From Streptomyces apocyni (GTDB lineage Bacteria > Actinomycetota > Actinomycetes > Streptomycetales > Streptomycetaceae): a stretch of 64,000 nucleotides of DNA. This document shows positions 32,328 through 40,730 of this stretch, piece after piece. The position numbers were made by a program, and so were the translations under genes. The stretch is from the NCBI RefSeq assembly GCF_009739465.1, contig NZ_WHOM01000045.1, positions 124,001-188,000 of the forward strand. Reading direction: 5' to 3'. How positions within the stretch are numbered: the first letter of the stretch is position 1; every line of letters begins with the position of its first letter. Below the pieces are notes generated by a model. It was not told where the DNA came from. It was given only the letters and a program-made list of their open reading frames with translations, and did not search any database.

Positions 32328-33229
32328 GCCGCCGACCACGCCGCCGCGATCCGCGCCGCCAGCCGCACATTGCCGCGTACGGCCGCCAGGTTCGCTTCCA
32401 GGGACGCGCCTTCGGTGTGCCGGGCCAGATGGTCGAGGAGGAACGGCGTGACGGCCTGCCCCGTGAGGCCCCGCTCGGCGCAGGCGCGCAGCGCGTCATC
32501 CAGTACGCGCGCGTGGAGCTCGGGATCGAGCTGCTCGGACATCGGGACTGGATTGGCGACGATCAGCGCCGACTGAGGCCCGCCGAGCCCGTCCTGGGCG
32601 CGCAGCACCGCCGCGACGTCCTCGGGTGAGTGCAGTGTCCAGTCCACCGGGTGCCCCGAGTCGGCGAGGTAGAAGCCCGGGAACCGGTCCGTGCCGTATC
32701 CGGCGACGGCCACGCCCAGTGTCTCCAGCCGCTGTAGCGTCGCCGGAACATCCAGGATCGACTTGACTCCCGCGCACACGACCGCCACGCCGGTACGGGC
32801 GAGCAGCCCCAGGTCGGCCGACTCGTCCTGCGTCGTGGTCCACTCCCGGTGCACTCCGCCCAGACCTCCGGTCGCGAACACCCGGATGTCCGCGCGGGCC
32901 GCGAGGAACGCCGTCGCCGAGACCGTCGTCGCGCCGCTGGCACCGGTCGCCAGCGCGAGTGCCAGATCGCGGTGGCCCAGCTTGCGCAGCCCCTCGTCGC
33001 TCGCGACCCGCTCCAGCTGCCGCTTGTCGAGCCCGACCCTGGCCTGTCCGTCGAGTACGGCGATGGTCGCCGGTACGGCGCCTTCCCGGCGTACGAGGTC
33101 CTCGAGCTCCAGCGCCACCTGGAGGTTGCGCGGGCGCGGCAGCCCCTGCGCGATGATCGTCGACTCCAGCGCCACCACCGGCCGCCGTCGCCCGACTGCC
33201 TCCTGTACCTCGTCGGACACCACCAACAC
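32324..33229 (-). CDS. psuG: Pseudouridine-5'-phosphate glycosidase
   Basis: This 301-residue enzyme cleaves the C-C glycosidic bond of pseudouridine 5'-phosphate. Family signatures are PVVALESTIIAQGLPRPRNL, TIAVLDGQARVGL, GASGATTVSATAFLA, VFATGGLGGVHR (conserved GGIGGVHR-type motif), VVCAGVKSILDVPATLQRLETLG and IVANPVP. GTG 33229 was chosen because CGGGAGG precedes it by 8 nt and the family normally begins here; upstream starts would add a basic leader. It is coupled to psuK. The 133 bp to the divergent cupin gene should hold both promoters. Confidence 0.97.
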   Translation of the reverse strand: MLVVSDEVQEAVGRRRPVVALESTIIAQGLPRPRNLQVALELEDLVRREGAVPATIAVLDGQARVGLDKRQLERVASDEGLRKLGHRDLALALATGASGATTVSATAFLAARADIRVFATGGLGGVHREWTTTQDESADLGLLARTGVAVVCAGVKSILDVPATLQRLETLGVAVAGYGTDRFPGFYLADSGHPVDWTLHSPEDVAAVLRAQDGLGGPQSALIVANPVPMSEQLDPELHARVLDDALRACAERGLTGQAVTPFLLDHLARHTEGASLEANLAAVRGNVRLAARIAAAWSAA

Positions 33230-33362
33230 CGTGTTCGCCTCCCGTCGTCGGCGCACTCGCCCCGTCCTTGTCATCCCTGGCGGGTGCGGTCCGTCGCGAA
33301 ACCTCCGAGGCGAGGTGGACACGCGTCACCTCTGGGGTGCCGGTCTATTAGGGTGAGCGGCC

Positions 33363-33755
33363 ATGACAACCGATCAGACAGCTTCCCCTGCCCCTGCCCC
33401 CGCGCTCGTCGATGTGCCCTCCTTCGCGGTGCACATTCCCGATGTCGTCCTCGAGCCGGAACCGCTGGAGGCGGGGCAGATCGTCTCCGGGAACCCTGAG
33501 GTCACCGGGAAGGTGCTGTGGGAGTCGGCGGACGGCCGTGAGCTCCGCGGAATCTGGCAGATCACGCCGGGCGTGGTGACCGACACCGAGGCGAACGAGC
33601 TGTTCGTGGTGGTGAGCGGGCGTGCCACGGTCACCGTCGAGGGCGGGGACACGCTGGAGCTGGGGCCGGGGGTCGCCGCGGTGCTGCGCGAGGGCGACCG
33701 TACGACGTGGACCGTGCACGAGACGCTGCGCAAGGCCTACCACATCAGCCAGTAG
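33363..33755 (+). CDS. Cupin-domain protein (DUF861-like)
   Basis: This 130-residue single-domain cupin has a barrel with GIWQITPGVVTDTEANELFVVVSGRATVTVEGGDTLELGPGVAAVLREGDRTTWTVHETLRKAYHI. This matches the Cupin_3/DUF861 family, where the usual metal-ligand histidines are only partly kept (E-L-F-V-V-x-S-G). It may be a non-metal or structural cupin. It is divergent from psuG and ends 2 bp from the convergent MFS gene. The function is unknown. Confidence 0.93.
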   Translation: MTTDQTASPAPAPALVDVPSFAVHIPDVVLEPEPLEAGQIVSGNPEVTGKVLWESADGRELRGIWQITPGVVTDTEANELFVVVSGRATVTVEGGDTLELGPGVAAVLREGDRTTWTVHETLRKAYHISQ

Positions 33756-33757
33756 CG

Positions 33758-35026
33758 TCAGCCAGTAGCGCGGAGGGAGCGCAGGGCGAATACGGCGAGC
33801 GGCAGCAGCAGTACGGCCGCGGCCAGGTTCAGCCAGCCGTAGCTGGCCTGCGCGACCACCAGCCCCGCCGCGGCGCCGCCGACGCCCGCGGCGGTGTTCA
33901 TCGTCAGATCCGACAGCCCCTGTGCGGCGGCCCGCGTGGCGGCCGGTACCGACTCGGTGAGCAGCGCCGAGCCGGAGACGAGGCCCGCCGACCAGCCAAG
34001 GCCGAGGACGAAGAGACCGACAGCGGTCTGTGCGTGGTTCGGGCCCGCGGTACCGGCGAGCAGCGCCGCACAGCCCAGCAGCGCGACCGCGAGCCCGATC
34101 ACCGCGAGGTGGCCCAGCCGGTCGGACAGCCAGCCCATCACCGGCGAGAAGGCGTACATCCCCGCGATGTGGCCGCTGATGACCAGGCCGATCAGATCGA
34201 TGCTCGCTCCGTGGTGACCGAGGTCCACCGGGGTCATCGACATGATCGAGACCATGGCGGTGTGTGAGATCGCCATGGCCGTGAGCGCGAGCCGGGCCCG
34301 TGGCGACGCGGCCACCGCGGCGATCCCCGCACGCAGGGAGCGGCCCTCCTTCGTGGACTGCTCGTCCGCCGGTGCCAGGGCACGGGCGGTCAGCAGCGGG
34401 TCCGGACGCAGCAGTACCGCGACCAGGACCGCGGCGAGTACGAAGACACCGGCCGCCCACAGGAAAGGGCCCGCGGCCTCGGGGATACCGAGCCCGGCGA
34501 CGCTGCGTCCCGCGGGTGCGGCGATGTTGGGCCCGAGAACCGCACCGATGGTCGTCGCCCACACGACGTTCGAGATCGCGCGGGCGCGCCGCTGGGGAGC
34601 CGCCAGATCAGCGGCCGCGAACCGGGCCTGCAGATTCGCCGACGAGGAGGCTCCGAAGGCGGTCATACCGACCAGCAGCAGCGGGAAACTGCCGATCGTC
34701 GCGGCCACCACGACCAGCCCGGCGCCCGACGCGCCGATCAGATAGGCGAGTACGAGACCGGGGCGGCGCCCGCGTGCCGTCATCAGCGCGGCCAGCGGCA
34801 CCGAGAGCAGCGCGGTCCCGGTGACGGTTGCCGTGGGGGCGAGGCCGGACAGCGCCTCGGTGCCGCTCACCTGCTGTGCCAGCACGGTGGCCAGCGCGAT
34901 GCCGGTGGCGACCCCGAGCCCGCCGAGTATCTGACTGGCGATCAGTACCGCGGCGATACGTCGGCGCAGCGCGGGCAAGTGTTCGGGGCCGACGGATATG
35001 TCGGGGTTGCTCGTCCTGGTCACCAC
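33758..35026 (-). CDS. MFS transporter (drug/metabolite exporter-like)
   Basis: This 422-residue major-facilitator protein has 12 predicted helices. The loop 2-3 signature is LMTARGRRPGLVLAYLIGASGAG (the G-x-x-x-D/R-R-x-G-R/K region is adapted) and a central charged loop lies near 205-235. Loop 8-9 has FSPVMGWLSDRLGHLAVIG. Its gene context (cupin, ogt) does not point to a substrate. The N-terminus starts with MVTRTSNPDISVGPEHLPALRRR, then TM1. Transport is confident; the substrate is unknown. Confidence 0.93.
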   Translation of the reverse strand: MVTRTSNPDISVGPEHLPALRRRIAAVLIASQILGGLGVATGIALATVLAQQVSGTEALSGLAPTATVTGTALLSVPLAALMTARGRRPGLVLAYLIGASGAGLVVVAATIGSFPLLLVGMTAFGASSSANLQARFAAADLAAPQRRARAISNVVWATTIGAVLGPNIAAPAGRSVAGLGIPEAAGPFLWAAGVFVLAAVLVAVLLRPDPLLTARALAPADEQSTKEGRSLRAGIAAVAASPRARLALTAMAISHTAMVSIMSMTPVDLGHHGASIDLIGLVISGHIAGMYAFSPVMGWLSDRLGHLAVIGLAVALLGCAALLAGTAGPNHAQTAVGLFVLGLGWSAGLVSGSALLTESVPAATRAAAQGLSDLTMNTAAGVGGAAAGLVVAQASYGWLNLAAAVLLLPLAVFALRSLRATG

Positions 35027-35109
35027 GGCAGTGTCCCAGGAGGCGCGCGGGGCCCCACAACGGGATTCACCACATACCAGGATTCACCGCGTATCGGGAT
35101 GCACCGCGC

Positions 35110-35679
35110 TCAGAACAGCGGCTGGGGCAGCACCCCCTCCAGCGCGAGCAGCCGCCGCTTGGTCTCCAGGCCGCCACCGAAGCCCCCGAGGCCGCCGTCG
35201 CTCTCCACCACCCGGTGGCACGGCACGACGATCGGCAGCGGATTGGCTCCCATCGCCGTGCCCACCGCCTGCGCCGCACCTGGCTGGCCCACCCGCTCGG
35301 CCAGGTCGCCATAGCCGACCACGGCGCCGTACGGCACGCCCTGTGCCAGCTCGCGCAGCACCTGGCGGTGGAAGCCGGAGACCAGCGTCCAGTCCAGGTC
35401 GAGTGTGAAGTCGTGCAGCTCGCCCGCGAAGTACGCCGCGAGCTGGCGTATGGGCTCGGCGAGCCGAGCGGAGCCGGGCGCCTCGACGGGGTCGGCGCCC
35501 AGCGCGGCCGCGAGTCGCCCCAGGGCCTTGTCGCGTACCAGGCCGTCGGCGTGGAAGACGACATGGATCAGGCCGCCGGCGGTCGCGGCCAGCAGCAGCG
35601 GACCGATGCCGCTGCCGACGACGGTCCACTCGGCGTACCGCTCCCCGGCCCGGTCGGTGGTCTGCGCGTGGGTGTTCAC
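35110..35679 (-). CDS. ogt: Methylated-DNA-[protein]-cysteine S-methyltransferase
   Basis: This 189-residue suicide alkyltransferase moves methyl groups from O6-methylguanine to its own cysteine. The active-site motif is PCHRV in LPIVVPCHRVVESDGGLGGFGGG, with the DNA-binding HTH in QVLRELAQGVPYGAVVGYGDLAERVG. The N-terminal half is the usual RNaseH-like cap. GTG 35679 was chosen because it lies exactly 7 nt after the TAACGT -10 box of a TGTCAGTG-N8-TANNNT promoter, the same spacing as at uvrB and uvrC. This predicts a leaderless transcript. It suggests joint control of nucleotide excision and alkyl repair. Confidence 0.95.
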   Translation of the reverse strand: MNTHAQTTDRAGERYAEWTVVGSGIGPLLLAATAGGLIHVVFHADGLVRDKALGRLAAALGADPVEAPGSARLAEPIRQLAAYFAGELHDFTLDLDWTLVSGFHRQVLRELAQGVPYGAVVGYGDLAERVGQPGAAQAVGTAMGANPLPIVVPCHRVVESDGGLGGFGGGLETKRRLLALEGVLPQPLF

Positions 35680-35686
35680 GCAGACC

Positions 35687-35708
35687 ACGTTACGACCGGG
35701 CACTGACA
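35687..35708 (-). promoter_or_regulatory. RecA-NDp/PafBC-type promoter of ogt
   Basis: On the minus strand TGTCAGTG (35708-35701), 8 bp, and TAACGT (35692-35687) match the TGTCRGTG-N8-TANNNT consensus known for mycobacterial PafBC-controlled DNA-damage genes. The start GTG follows 7 nt later. Its near-identity with the uvrB and uvrC promoters is the main support. Confidence 0.8.
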
Positions 35709-35724
35709 ACGCGGCCGTGGGCGG

Positions 35725-36600
35725 TCAGTCGCCCAGCGCGTCCCGTACGACATCAGGCTTGTTGGTGATGATGCCGTCCACTCCGAAGCCCGCCGCCCGG
35801 CGCGCGTTCGCGGCGTCGTCGATGGTCCAGGTGAAGACCTCCAGCGGCTTGCCTAGCGGGCCCTTCAGCGCCTGGACCGCGGCGACGTAGTCGGCGGAGA
35901 TCGTGGTGTGCCGTGAGTTGATCTGGTGCGCGAACTTCGCGTACTCCGGCAGATCGGCTACCGGGGGCGTGCCCAGAAAGCCGGTCTTGACGTCGGGCCG
36001 CTGTGCGTGCACCTTCTTCACGCTGTCCGCGCTGAAACTCTGCACCACCAGCTTGCTCTTGACGTGGTGCCAGTCCAGCCAGCCGGTCTTGCGCAGCACG
36101 GCGAGGACGTTCTTCTCGATACCGGGGTAGAGCGCCGGCTGCTTGATCTCCAGGACGAGCTTCTGGTGGTTGTAGCGGACACGGTGCAGGTACTGCTTGA
36201 GCGTCGGCACGCGCGCGCCCGCGTACCTGGTGTCGAACCAGCTGCCCGCGTCCAGTCTGGCGATCTCGGCGTAGGTGAAGTCCGCGACTCTCCACGGGGC
36301 GCGGTCGGGGAAGACCTCTTCGACGTTCGTGGTCCGGGCCAGCGTCGCGTCGTGCATCATGACCAGCTTGCCGTCCAGGGTGCGCTGGACATCGGTCTCG
36401 GCCCAGCGGAAACCCATGTCCGCGGCCTTGTCCAGGGATTCGATGGTGTTCTCGGGCGCGTAGGCGGACGCGCCGCGGTGTGCGACGACGAGTGGTGTGT
36501 CGGGCGTGGCGGGGTTGGCCTGAGCCGTGGAGACGGGGATGACGAGTGCGCCGACTCCCAGAAGCACTGCGGTGGTCGCTGTGGCGGGGCGTACGTACAC
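35725..36600 (-). CDS. Secreted glycerophosphodiester phosphodiesterase
   Basis: This 291-residue GDPD hydrolyses glycerophosphodiesters to glycerol-3-phosphate and alcohol. The signal peptide spans about residues 1-30 (TTAVLLGVGALVIPVSTAQA, then cleavage before NPATP). TIM-barrel motifs include VVAHRGASAYAPENT (catalytic HRG, E-N-T), AETDVQRTLDGKLVMMHD (E-x-D and HD), LVLEIKQPA and FTWTIDD. GTG 36600 is preceded by GAGGAG at a 6-nt spacing; an earlier in-frame start would lack a signal sequence. It acts outside the cell, perhaps for phosphate or glycerol scavenging. Confidence 0.95.
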   Translation of the reverse strand: MYVRPATATTAVLLGVGALVIPVSTAQANPATPDTPLVVAHRGASAYAPENTIESLDKAADMGFRWAETDVQRTLDGKLVMMHDATLARTTNVEEVFPDRAPWRVADFTYAEIARLDAGSWFDTRYAGARVPTLKQYLHRVRYNHQKLVLEIKQPALYPGIEKNVLAVLRKTGWLDWHHVKSKLVVQSFSADSVKKVHAQRPDVKTGFLGTPPVADLPEYAKFAHQINSRHTTISADYVAAVQALKGPLGKPLEVFTWTIDDAANARRAAGFGVDGIITNKPDVVRDALGD

Positions 36601-36696
36601 CTGAGCTCCTCGCGTTGAGTGATCGCGTACTGATCGAGAGTGACATCCGTGAGCCAACGGAGCGCAGGGGAAAGATGGCCACAGATTGAACGCGTC

Positions 36697-36720
36697 GGCC
36701 CCAGCCGGAAGGCTGGGGCC
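36697..36720. other. Perfect 10-bp hairpin in a divergent promoter region
   Basis: GGCCCCAGCC (36697-36706), loop GGAA, GGCTGGGGCC (36711-36720), lies in the 262 bp between the divergent GDPD and MHYT genes. It is followed by an AT-richer stretch including TAATACT. It could be a 5'-UTR structure, a terminator of a small RNA, or an attenuator. Confidence 0.5.
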
Positions 36721-36862
36721 CGTGACGTAATACTCTGTGCGGAAAAATCGCTTGTACGTTCCCTGGTGTGCTCCAATCACTGCTTATTCAGGGGCGCTTC
36801 GACGTACGCCAACCGGGTGCACAGGGCAGCCCGGGCACACCACGGCGGAAGGGCTGCCGCGC

Positions 36863-37681
36863 ATGCAGGGCACGGTCGACGGATTCAGCTATGGGCTGGT
36901 GACGCCCGTGGTGGCGTACCTCATGGCGTGCCTGGGCGGCGCACTCGGTCTGCGCTGCACCGCCAGGGCGCTCATCGTCTCGAACTCCTGGCGGCCCGGC
37001 TGGCTCGCGCTCGGCTCGGCCGCGATCGGCTCCGGCATCTGGACCATGCACTTCGTGGCGATGATGGGCTTCACGGTGAAAGAGGTCCCGATCCACTACG
37101 ACGTACCCATCACCTTCGCGAGCCTCGGGGTCGCGATCGTGATGGTCGGCATCGGGATCTTCATCGTCGGCTATCGGGGTACGACGGTGATGGCGCTGTT
37201 CACCGGGGGCACGATCACCGGGCTCGGGGTTGCCTCGATGCACTATCTGGGAATGGCCGGAATGCGGCTGCGCGGCTCCCTCGAGTACGACACGCTCACG
37301 GTCGCCGCGTCCGTGGTGATCGCCATGGTGGCCGCCACCGCGGCTCTGTGGGCGGCCGTCCAGGTCCGGGGCTTCGTGTGGACCATGGGCGCGAGTCTTG
37401 TCATGGGGCTCGCGGTCAGCGGTATGCACTACATGGGTATGGCGGCGCTCAGCGTCCATCTCCACGGGTCCGCGGGCTCCCCGGCCGGACGCTCACCGGC
37501 CGAGCTGCTCGCGCCCATGATGATCGGCCCGCTCGGTTTCCTGGTCCTGGCCGGAGCCATTGTGCTGTTCGACCCGATGATGATCATGGGCAGGCCGGAC
37601 TGGGAGCGCGCCGTCCGGGCCACCGGGCGCGGCCCGGCGCGCACCCCACAACGGGAACCCGGGTGGCACCGGGACTGGTGA
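36863..37681 (+). CDS. MHYT-domain membrane sensor
   Basis: This 272-residue protein has seven predicted helices and three MHYT-type motifs: [19 protein letters not shown] and [10 protein letters not shown]. In other bacteria the Met/His residues are proposed to bind copper and sense redox-active ligands (O2, NO, CO). No output domain (GGDEF, EAL, kinase) is attached; the C-terminus is a short basic tail, so it may signal through partners. ATG 36863 has GGAAGGG upstream. It is divergent from GDPD and 85 bp upstream of uvrB. Confidence 0.95.
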   Translation: MQGTVDGFSYGLVTPVVAYLMACLGGALGLRCTARALIVSNSWRPGWLALGSAAIGSGIWTMHFVAMMGFTVKEVPIHYDVPITFASLGVAIVMVGIGIFIVGYRGTTVMALFTGGTITGLGVASMHYLGMAGMRLRGSLEYDTLTVAASVVIAMVAATAALWAAVQVRGFVWTMGASLVMGLAVSGMHYMGMAALSVHLHGSAGSPAGRSPAELLAPMMIGPLGFLVLAGAIVLFDPMMIMGRPDWERAVRATGRGPARTPQREPGWHRDW

Positions 37682-37737
37682 CCCGTCCGATCCGCCCGCC
37701 GCGGGAGCGTGCCCCACGGGCCGATCGCGACCCCGGT

Positions 37738-37759
37738 TGTCAGTGGGGAGTCGTACGGT
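37738..37759 (+). promoter_or_regulatory. RecA-NDp/PafBC-type promoter of uvrB
   Basis: TGTCAGTG (37738-37745), 8 bp, TACGGT (37754-37759), then 7 nt to ATG 37767. It matches TGTCRGTG-N8-TANNNT. The transcript should start at or next to the start codon, so uvrB mRNA is probably leaderless. Confidence 0.82.
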
Positions 37760-37766
37760 GGGTTCC

Positions 37767-39908
37767 ATGCGGCCCGTATCCAAGATCGAACGCACCGTGG
37801 CGCCTTTCGAGGTCGTCAGCCCGTACCAGCCAAGCGGCGACCAGCCGGCGGCCATCGCCGAGCTGGAGCGACGCATCCGCGCAGGTGAGAAGGACGTCGT
37901 CCTGCTCGGCGCGACCGGCACCGGGAAGTCCGCCACCACCGCGTGGATGATCGAGAAGCTGCAGCGCCCCACCCTGGTGATGGCGCCCAACAAGACCCTC
38001 GCCGCCCAGCTGGCCAACGAGTTCCGCGAGCTCCTGCCGAACAACGCCGTCGAGTACTTCGTCTCGTACTACGACTACTACCAGCCCGAGGCGTACGTCC
38101 CGCAGTCGGACACCTACATCGAGAAGGACTCCTCGATCAACGAGGAGGTGGAGCGGCTGCGCCACTCCGCGACGAACTCCCTGCTGACCCGCCGCGACGT
38201 CGTCGTGGTCGCCTCGGTCTCCTGCATCTATGGCCTCGGCACCCCGCAGGAGTACGTCGACCGCATGGTGCAGCTCAAGGTCGGCGACGAGATCGACCGG
38301 GACCAGTTGCTGCGCCGCTTTGTCGACATCCAGTACACCCGCAACGACCTGGCCTTCACTCGCGGCACCTTCCGGGTGCGCGGCGACACCATCGAGATCT
38401 TCCCGGTGTACGAGGAACTCGCGGTCCGCATCGAGATGTTCGGCGACGAGATCGAGGCACTGTCCACACTCCACCCGCTCACCGGCGAGGTCATCAGCGA
38501 CGACGAGCATCTGTACGTCTTCCCCGCCTCGCACTACGTCGCGGGCCCCGAGCGCCTGGACAAGGCCGCAACCGGCATCGAGAAGGAGCTCGAACAGCGC
38601 CTCGCCGAGCTGGAGACGCAGGGCAAGATGCTGGAAGCCCAGCGGCTGCGCATGCGCACCACCTACGACCTGGAGATGCTCCGCCAGATCGGCTCCTGCT
38701 CCGGTGTCGAGAACTACTCGATGCACTTCGACGACCGGGAGCCGGGATCGCCGCCGCACACCCTGCTCGACTACTTCCCGGAGGACTTCCTGCTCGTCCT
38801 CGACGAGTCCCATGTCACCGTGCCGCAGATCGGCGCCATGTACGAGGGCGACGCCTCCCGCAAGCGCACACTGGTCGACCACGGCTTCAGGCTGCCCTCC
38901 GCGCTCGACAACCGTCCCCTGAAGTGGGAGGAGTTCCAGCAGCGCGTCGGGCAGACGGTCTACCTCTCGGCCACCCCGGGCAAGTACGAACTCTCGCGCG
39001 GCGACGGCCAGGTCGAGCAGATCATCCGACCTACGGGCCTGGTCGACCCCGAGGTCGTCGTCAAACCCACCGAGGGGCAGATCGACGACCTGGTGCACGA
39101 AATCCGGCAGCGCACCGAGAAGGACGAGCGTGTCCTGGTCACCACGCTCACCAAGAAGATGGCCGAGGACCTCACCGACTACTTCCTGGAACTGGGCATT
39201 CAGGTGCGCTATCTGCACAGCGATGTCGACACGCTGCGCCGCATCGAGCTGCTGCGCGAGCTGCGCGCCGGTGAGTTCGACGTCCTGGTCGGCATCAACC
39301 TCCTCCGTGAGGGCCTCGACCTGCCCGAGGTGTCCCTGGTCGCCATCCTGGACGCCGACAAGGAGGGCTTCCTGCGCTCCGGCACGTCGCTGATCCAGAC
39401 CATCGGCCGCGCGGCGCGCAATGTCTCGGGCCAGGTCCATATGTACGCGGACAAGATCACCCCAGCGATGGAGAAGGCCATCGACGAGACGAACAGGCGC
39501 CGGGAGAAGCAGGTCGCGTACAACAAGGAGAGGGGCATCGACCCGCAGCCTCTCCGGAAGAAGATCAACGACATCGTGGCGACCATCGCGCGCGAGGACG
39601 TCGACACCGAGCAGCTGCTGGGCAGCGGGTACCGCAAGAGCAAGGACGCCAAGGGGGCGAAGGCGCCGGTGCCCGCGCTCGGTGGTGACCTCGGCAAGGC
39701 GGCTGCCACATCCGGGAAGGGCAAGGCGGCGAAGGCCACCCCGACCGACCGTCCCGCGGCGGAACTGGCCGGGCAGATCGAAGAGCTGACCGAGCGGATG
39801 CGGGCCGCCGCGGCCGATCTGCAGTTCGAGGTCGCGGCCCGGCTGCGGGATGAGGTTTCGGAGATGAAGAAGGAACTGCGTCAGATGAAGGAGGCCGGGC
39901 TCGCCTGA
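37767..39908 (+). CDS. uvrB: Excinuclease ABC subunit B
   Basis: This 713-residue DNA-damage-verifying helicase of nucleotide excision repair has Walker A GATGTGKS (about 49-56), the beta-hairpin [20 protein letters not shown] that inserts into DNA, LVLDESH, the helicase motif [10 protein letters not shown], and motif [11 protein letters not shown]. The C-terminal UVR domain ([24 protein letters not shown]) contacts UvrC. A Lys/Ala-rich insertion of about 50 residues (around 625-670) precedes the UVR domain; tails like this are frequent in Streptomyces. Start [11 protein letters not shown] is fixed by the leaderless promoter. It loads with UvrA and is then cut by UvrC. Confidence 0.99.
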   Translation: MRPVSKIERTVAPFEVVSPYQPSGDQPAAIAELERRIRAGEKDVVLLGATGTGKSATTAWMIEKLQRPTLVMAPNKTLAAQLANEFRELLPNNAVEYFVSYYDYYQPEAYVPQSDTYIEKDSSINEEVERLRHSATNSLLTRRDVVVVASVSCIYGLGTPQEYVDRMVQLKVGDEIDRDQLLRRFVDIQYTRNDLAFTRGTFRVRGDTIEIFPVYEELAVRIEMFGDEIEALSTLHPLTGEVISDDEHLYVFPASHYVAGPERLDKAATGIEKELEQRLAELETQGKMLEAQRLRMRTTYDLEMLRQIGSCSGVENYSMHFDDREPGSPPHTLLDYFPEDFLLVLDESHVTVPQIGAMYEGDASRKRTLVDHGFRLPSALDNRPLKWEEFQQRVGQTVYLSATPGKYELSRGDGQVEQIIRPTGLVDPEVVVKPTEGQIDDLVHEIRQRTEKDERVLVTTLTKKMAEDLTDYFLELGIQVRYLHSDVDTLRRIELLRELRAGEFDVLVGINLLREGLDLPEVSLVAILDADKEGFLRSGTSLIQTIGRAARNVSGQVHMYADKITPAMEKAIDETNRRREKQVAYNKERGIDPQPLRKKINDIVATIAREDVDTEQLLGSGYRKSKDAKGAKAPVPALGGDLGKAAATSGKGKAAKATPTDRPAAELAGQIEELTERMRAAAADLQFEVAARLRDEVSEMKKELRQMKEAGLA

Positions 39909-40064
39909 CCTCTGTCCCGTGCCGCTGGCCCCGTGCCGAACGGTGTGTTGCAAGACCGACACAAAATCGCGGGCCGGGGTACGGCACAGACAGGGGCACT
40001 GCGTAGGGTGACCGCAACCGCACACAAAGGCGGTTGTTGGGGATTGTTCGAGAGGGGACAGCGC

Positions 40065-40643
40065 GTGACGGTCAACATGACCAAGGGTCAGGCCATCAGC
40101 CTGGAGAAGAACGACGGAGCCACGCTGACCGCGGTGCGCATGGGCCTCGGCTGGCAGGCGGCGCCGCGTCGTGGCCTGTTCGGCAAGCGGACCCGGGAGA
40201 TCGACCTCGACGCCTCGGCCGTGCTCTTCGCCGACAAGCAGCCGGTGGACGTGGTGTTCTTCCGCCACCTCGTCAGCGACGACGGCTCGGTCCGCCACAC
40301 CGGTGACAACCTGGTCGGCGGCGCGGGCCAGGGCGGCGACGACGAGTCGGTCCTCGTCGACCTGCAGCGGGTACCGGTCCACATCGACCAGATCGTCTTC
40401 ACGGTGAACTCCTTCACCGGCCAGACGTTCGAGGAAGTGCAGAATGCCTTCTGCCGTCTGGTCGACGAGACCAACGGCCAGGAGATGGCCCGCTACACCC
40501 TGGACGGCGGCGGTCAGTACACCGCACAGATCATGGCCAAGGTGCACCGTTCGGGCGCTGGCTGGCAGATGACGGCCCTCGGCACCCCGGCCAACGGCCG
40601 GACGTTCCAGGACCTGATGCCGACCATCCTGCCGCACCTCTGA
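40065..40643 (+). CDS. TerD-family protein
   Basis: This 192-residue TerD/CABP-type domain protein has the calcium-site pattern of the family: ISLEKNDGATLTAVRMGLGW, then REIDLDASAVLFADKQPVDVVFF and VLVDLQRVPVHIDQIVFTVNSFTGQTFEEVQNAFCRLVD. TerD proteins bind Ca2+ and belong to Ter systems for tellurite, phage and cell-envelope stress; in Streptomyces they also affect differentiation. GTG 40065 follows GAGGGG; ATG 40077 is an alternative. It is followed by a hairpin and a second, larger TerD-like gene. Confidence 0.96.
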   Translation: MTVNMTKGQAISLEKNDGATLTAVRMGLGWQAAPRRGLFGKRTREIDLDASAVLFADKQPVDVVFFRHLVSDDGSVRHTGDNLVGGAGQGGDDESVLVDLQRVPVHIDQIVFTVNSFTGQTFEEVQNAFCRLVDETNGQEMARYTLDGGGQYTAQIMAKVHRSGAGWQMTALGTPANGRTFQDLMPTILPHL

Positions 40644-40646
40644 AAA

Positions 40647-40694
40647 GCGGCGTACGCAGCTCCCGGAAGCCATGGCTACCGGGAGCTGCGCCGC
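40647..40694 (+). terminator. Long hairpin between the two TerD-type genes
   Basis: CGCAGCTCCCGG (40655-40666) and CCGGGAGCTGCG (40679-40690) form a 12-bp stem; the 12-nt centre is itself nearly self-complementary, and GCGG/CCGC extends it outward. It begins right after the first terD stop and is probably a terminator or attenuator that lowers expression of the downstream gene. Confidence 0.7.
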
Positions 40695-40730
40695 ACTACC
40701 GGGAATGACGCAACGAGGGGGACGAAGGCG

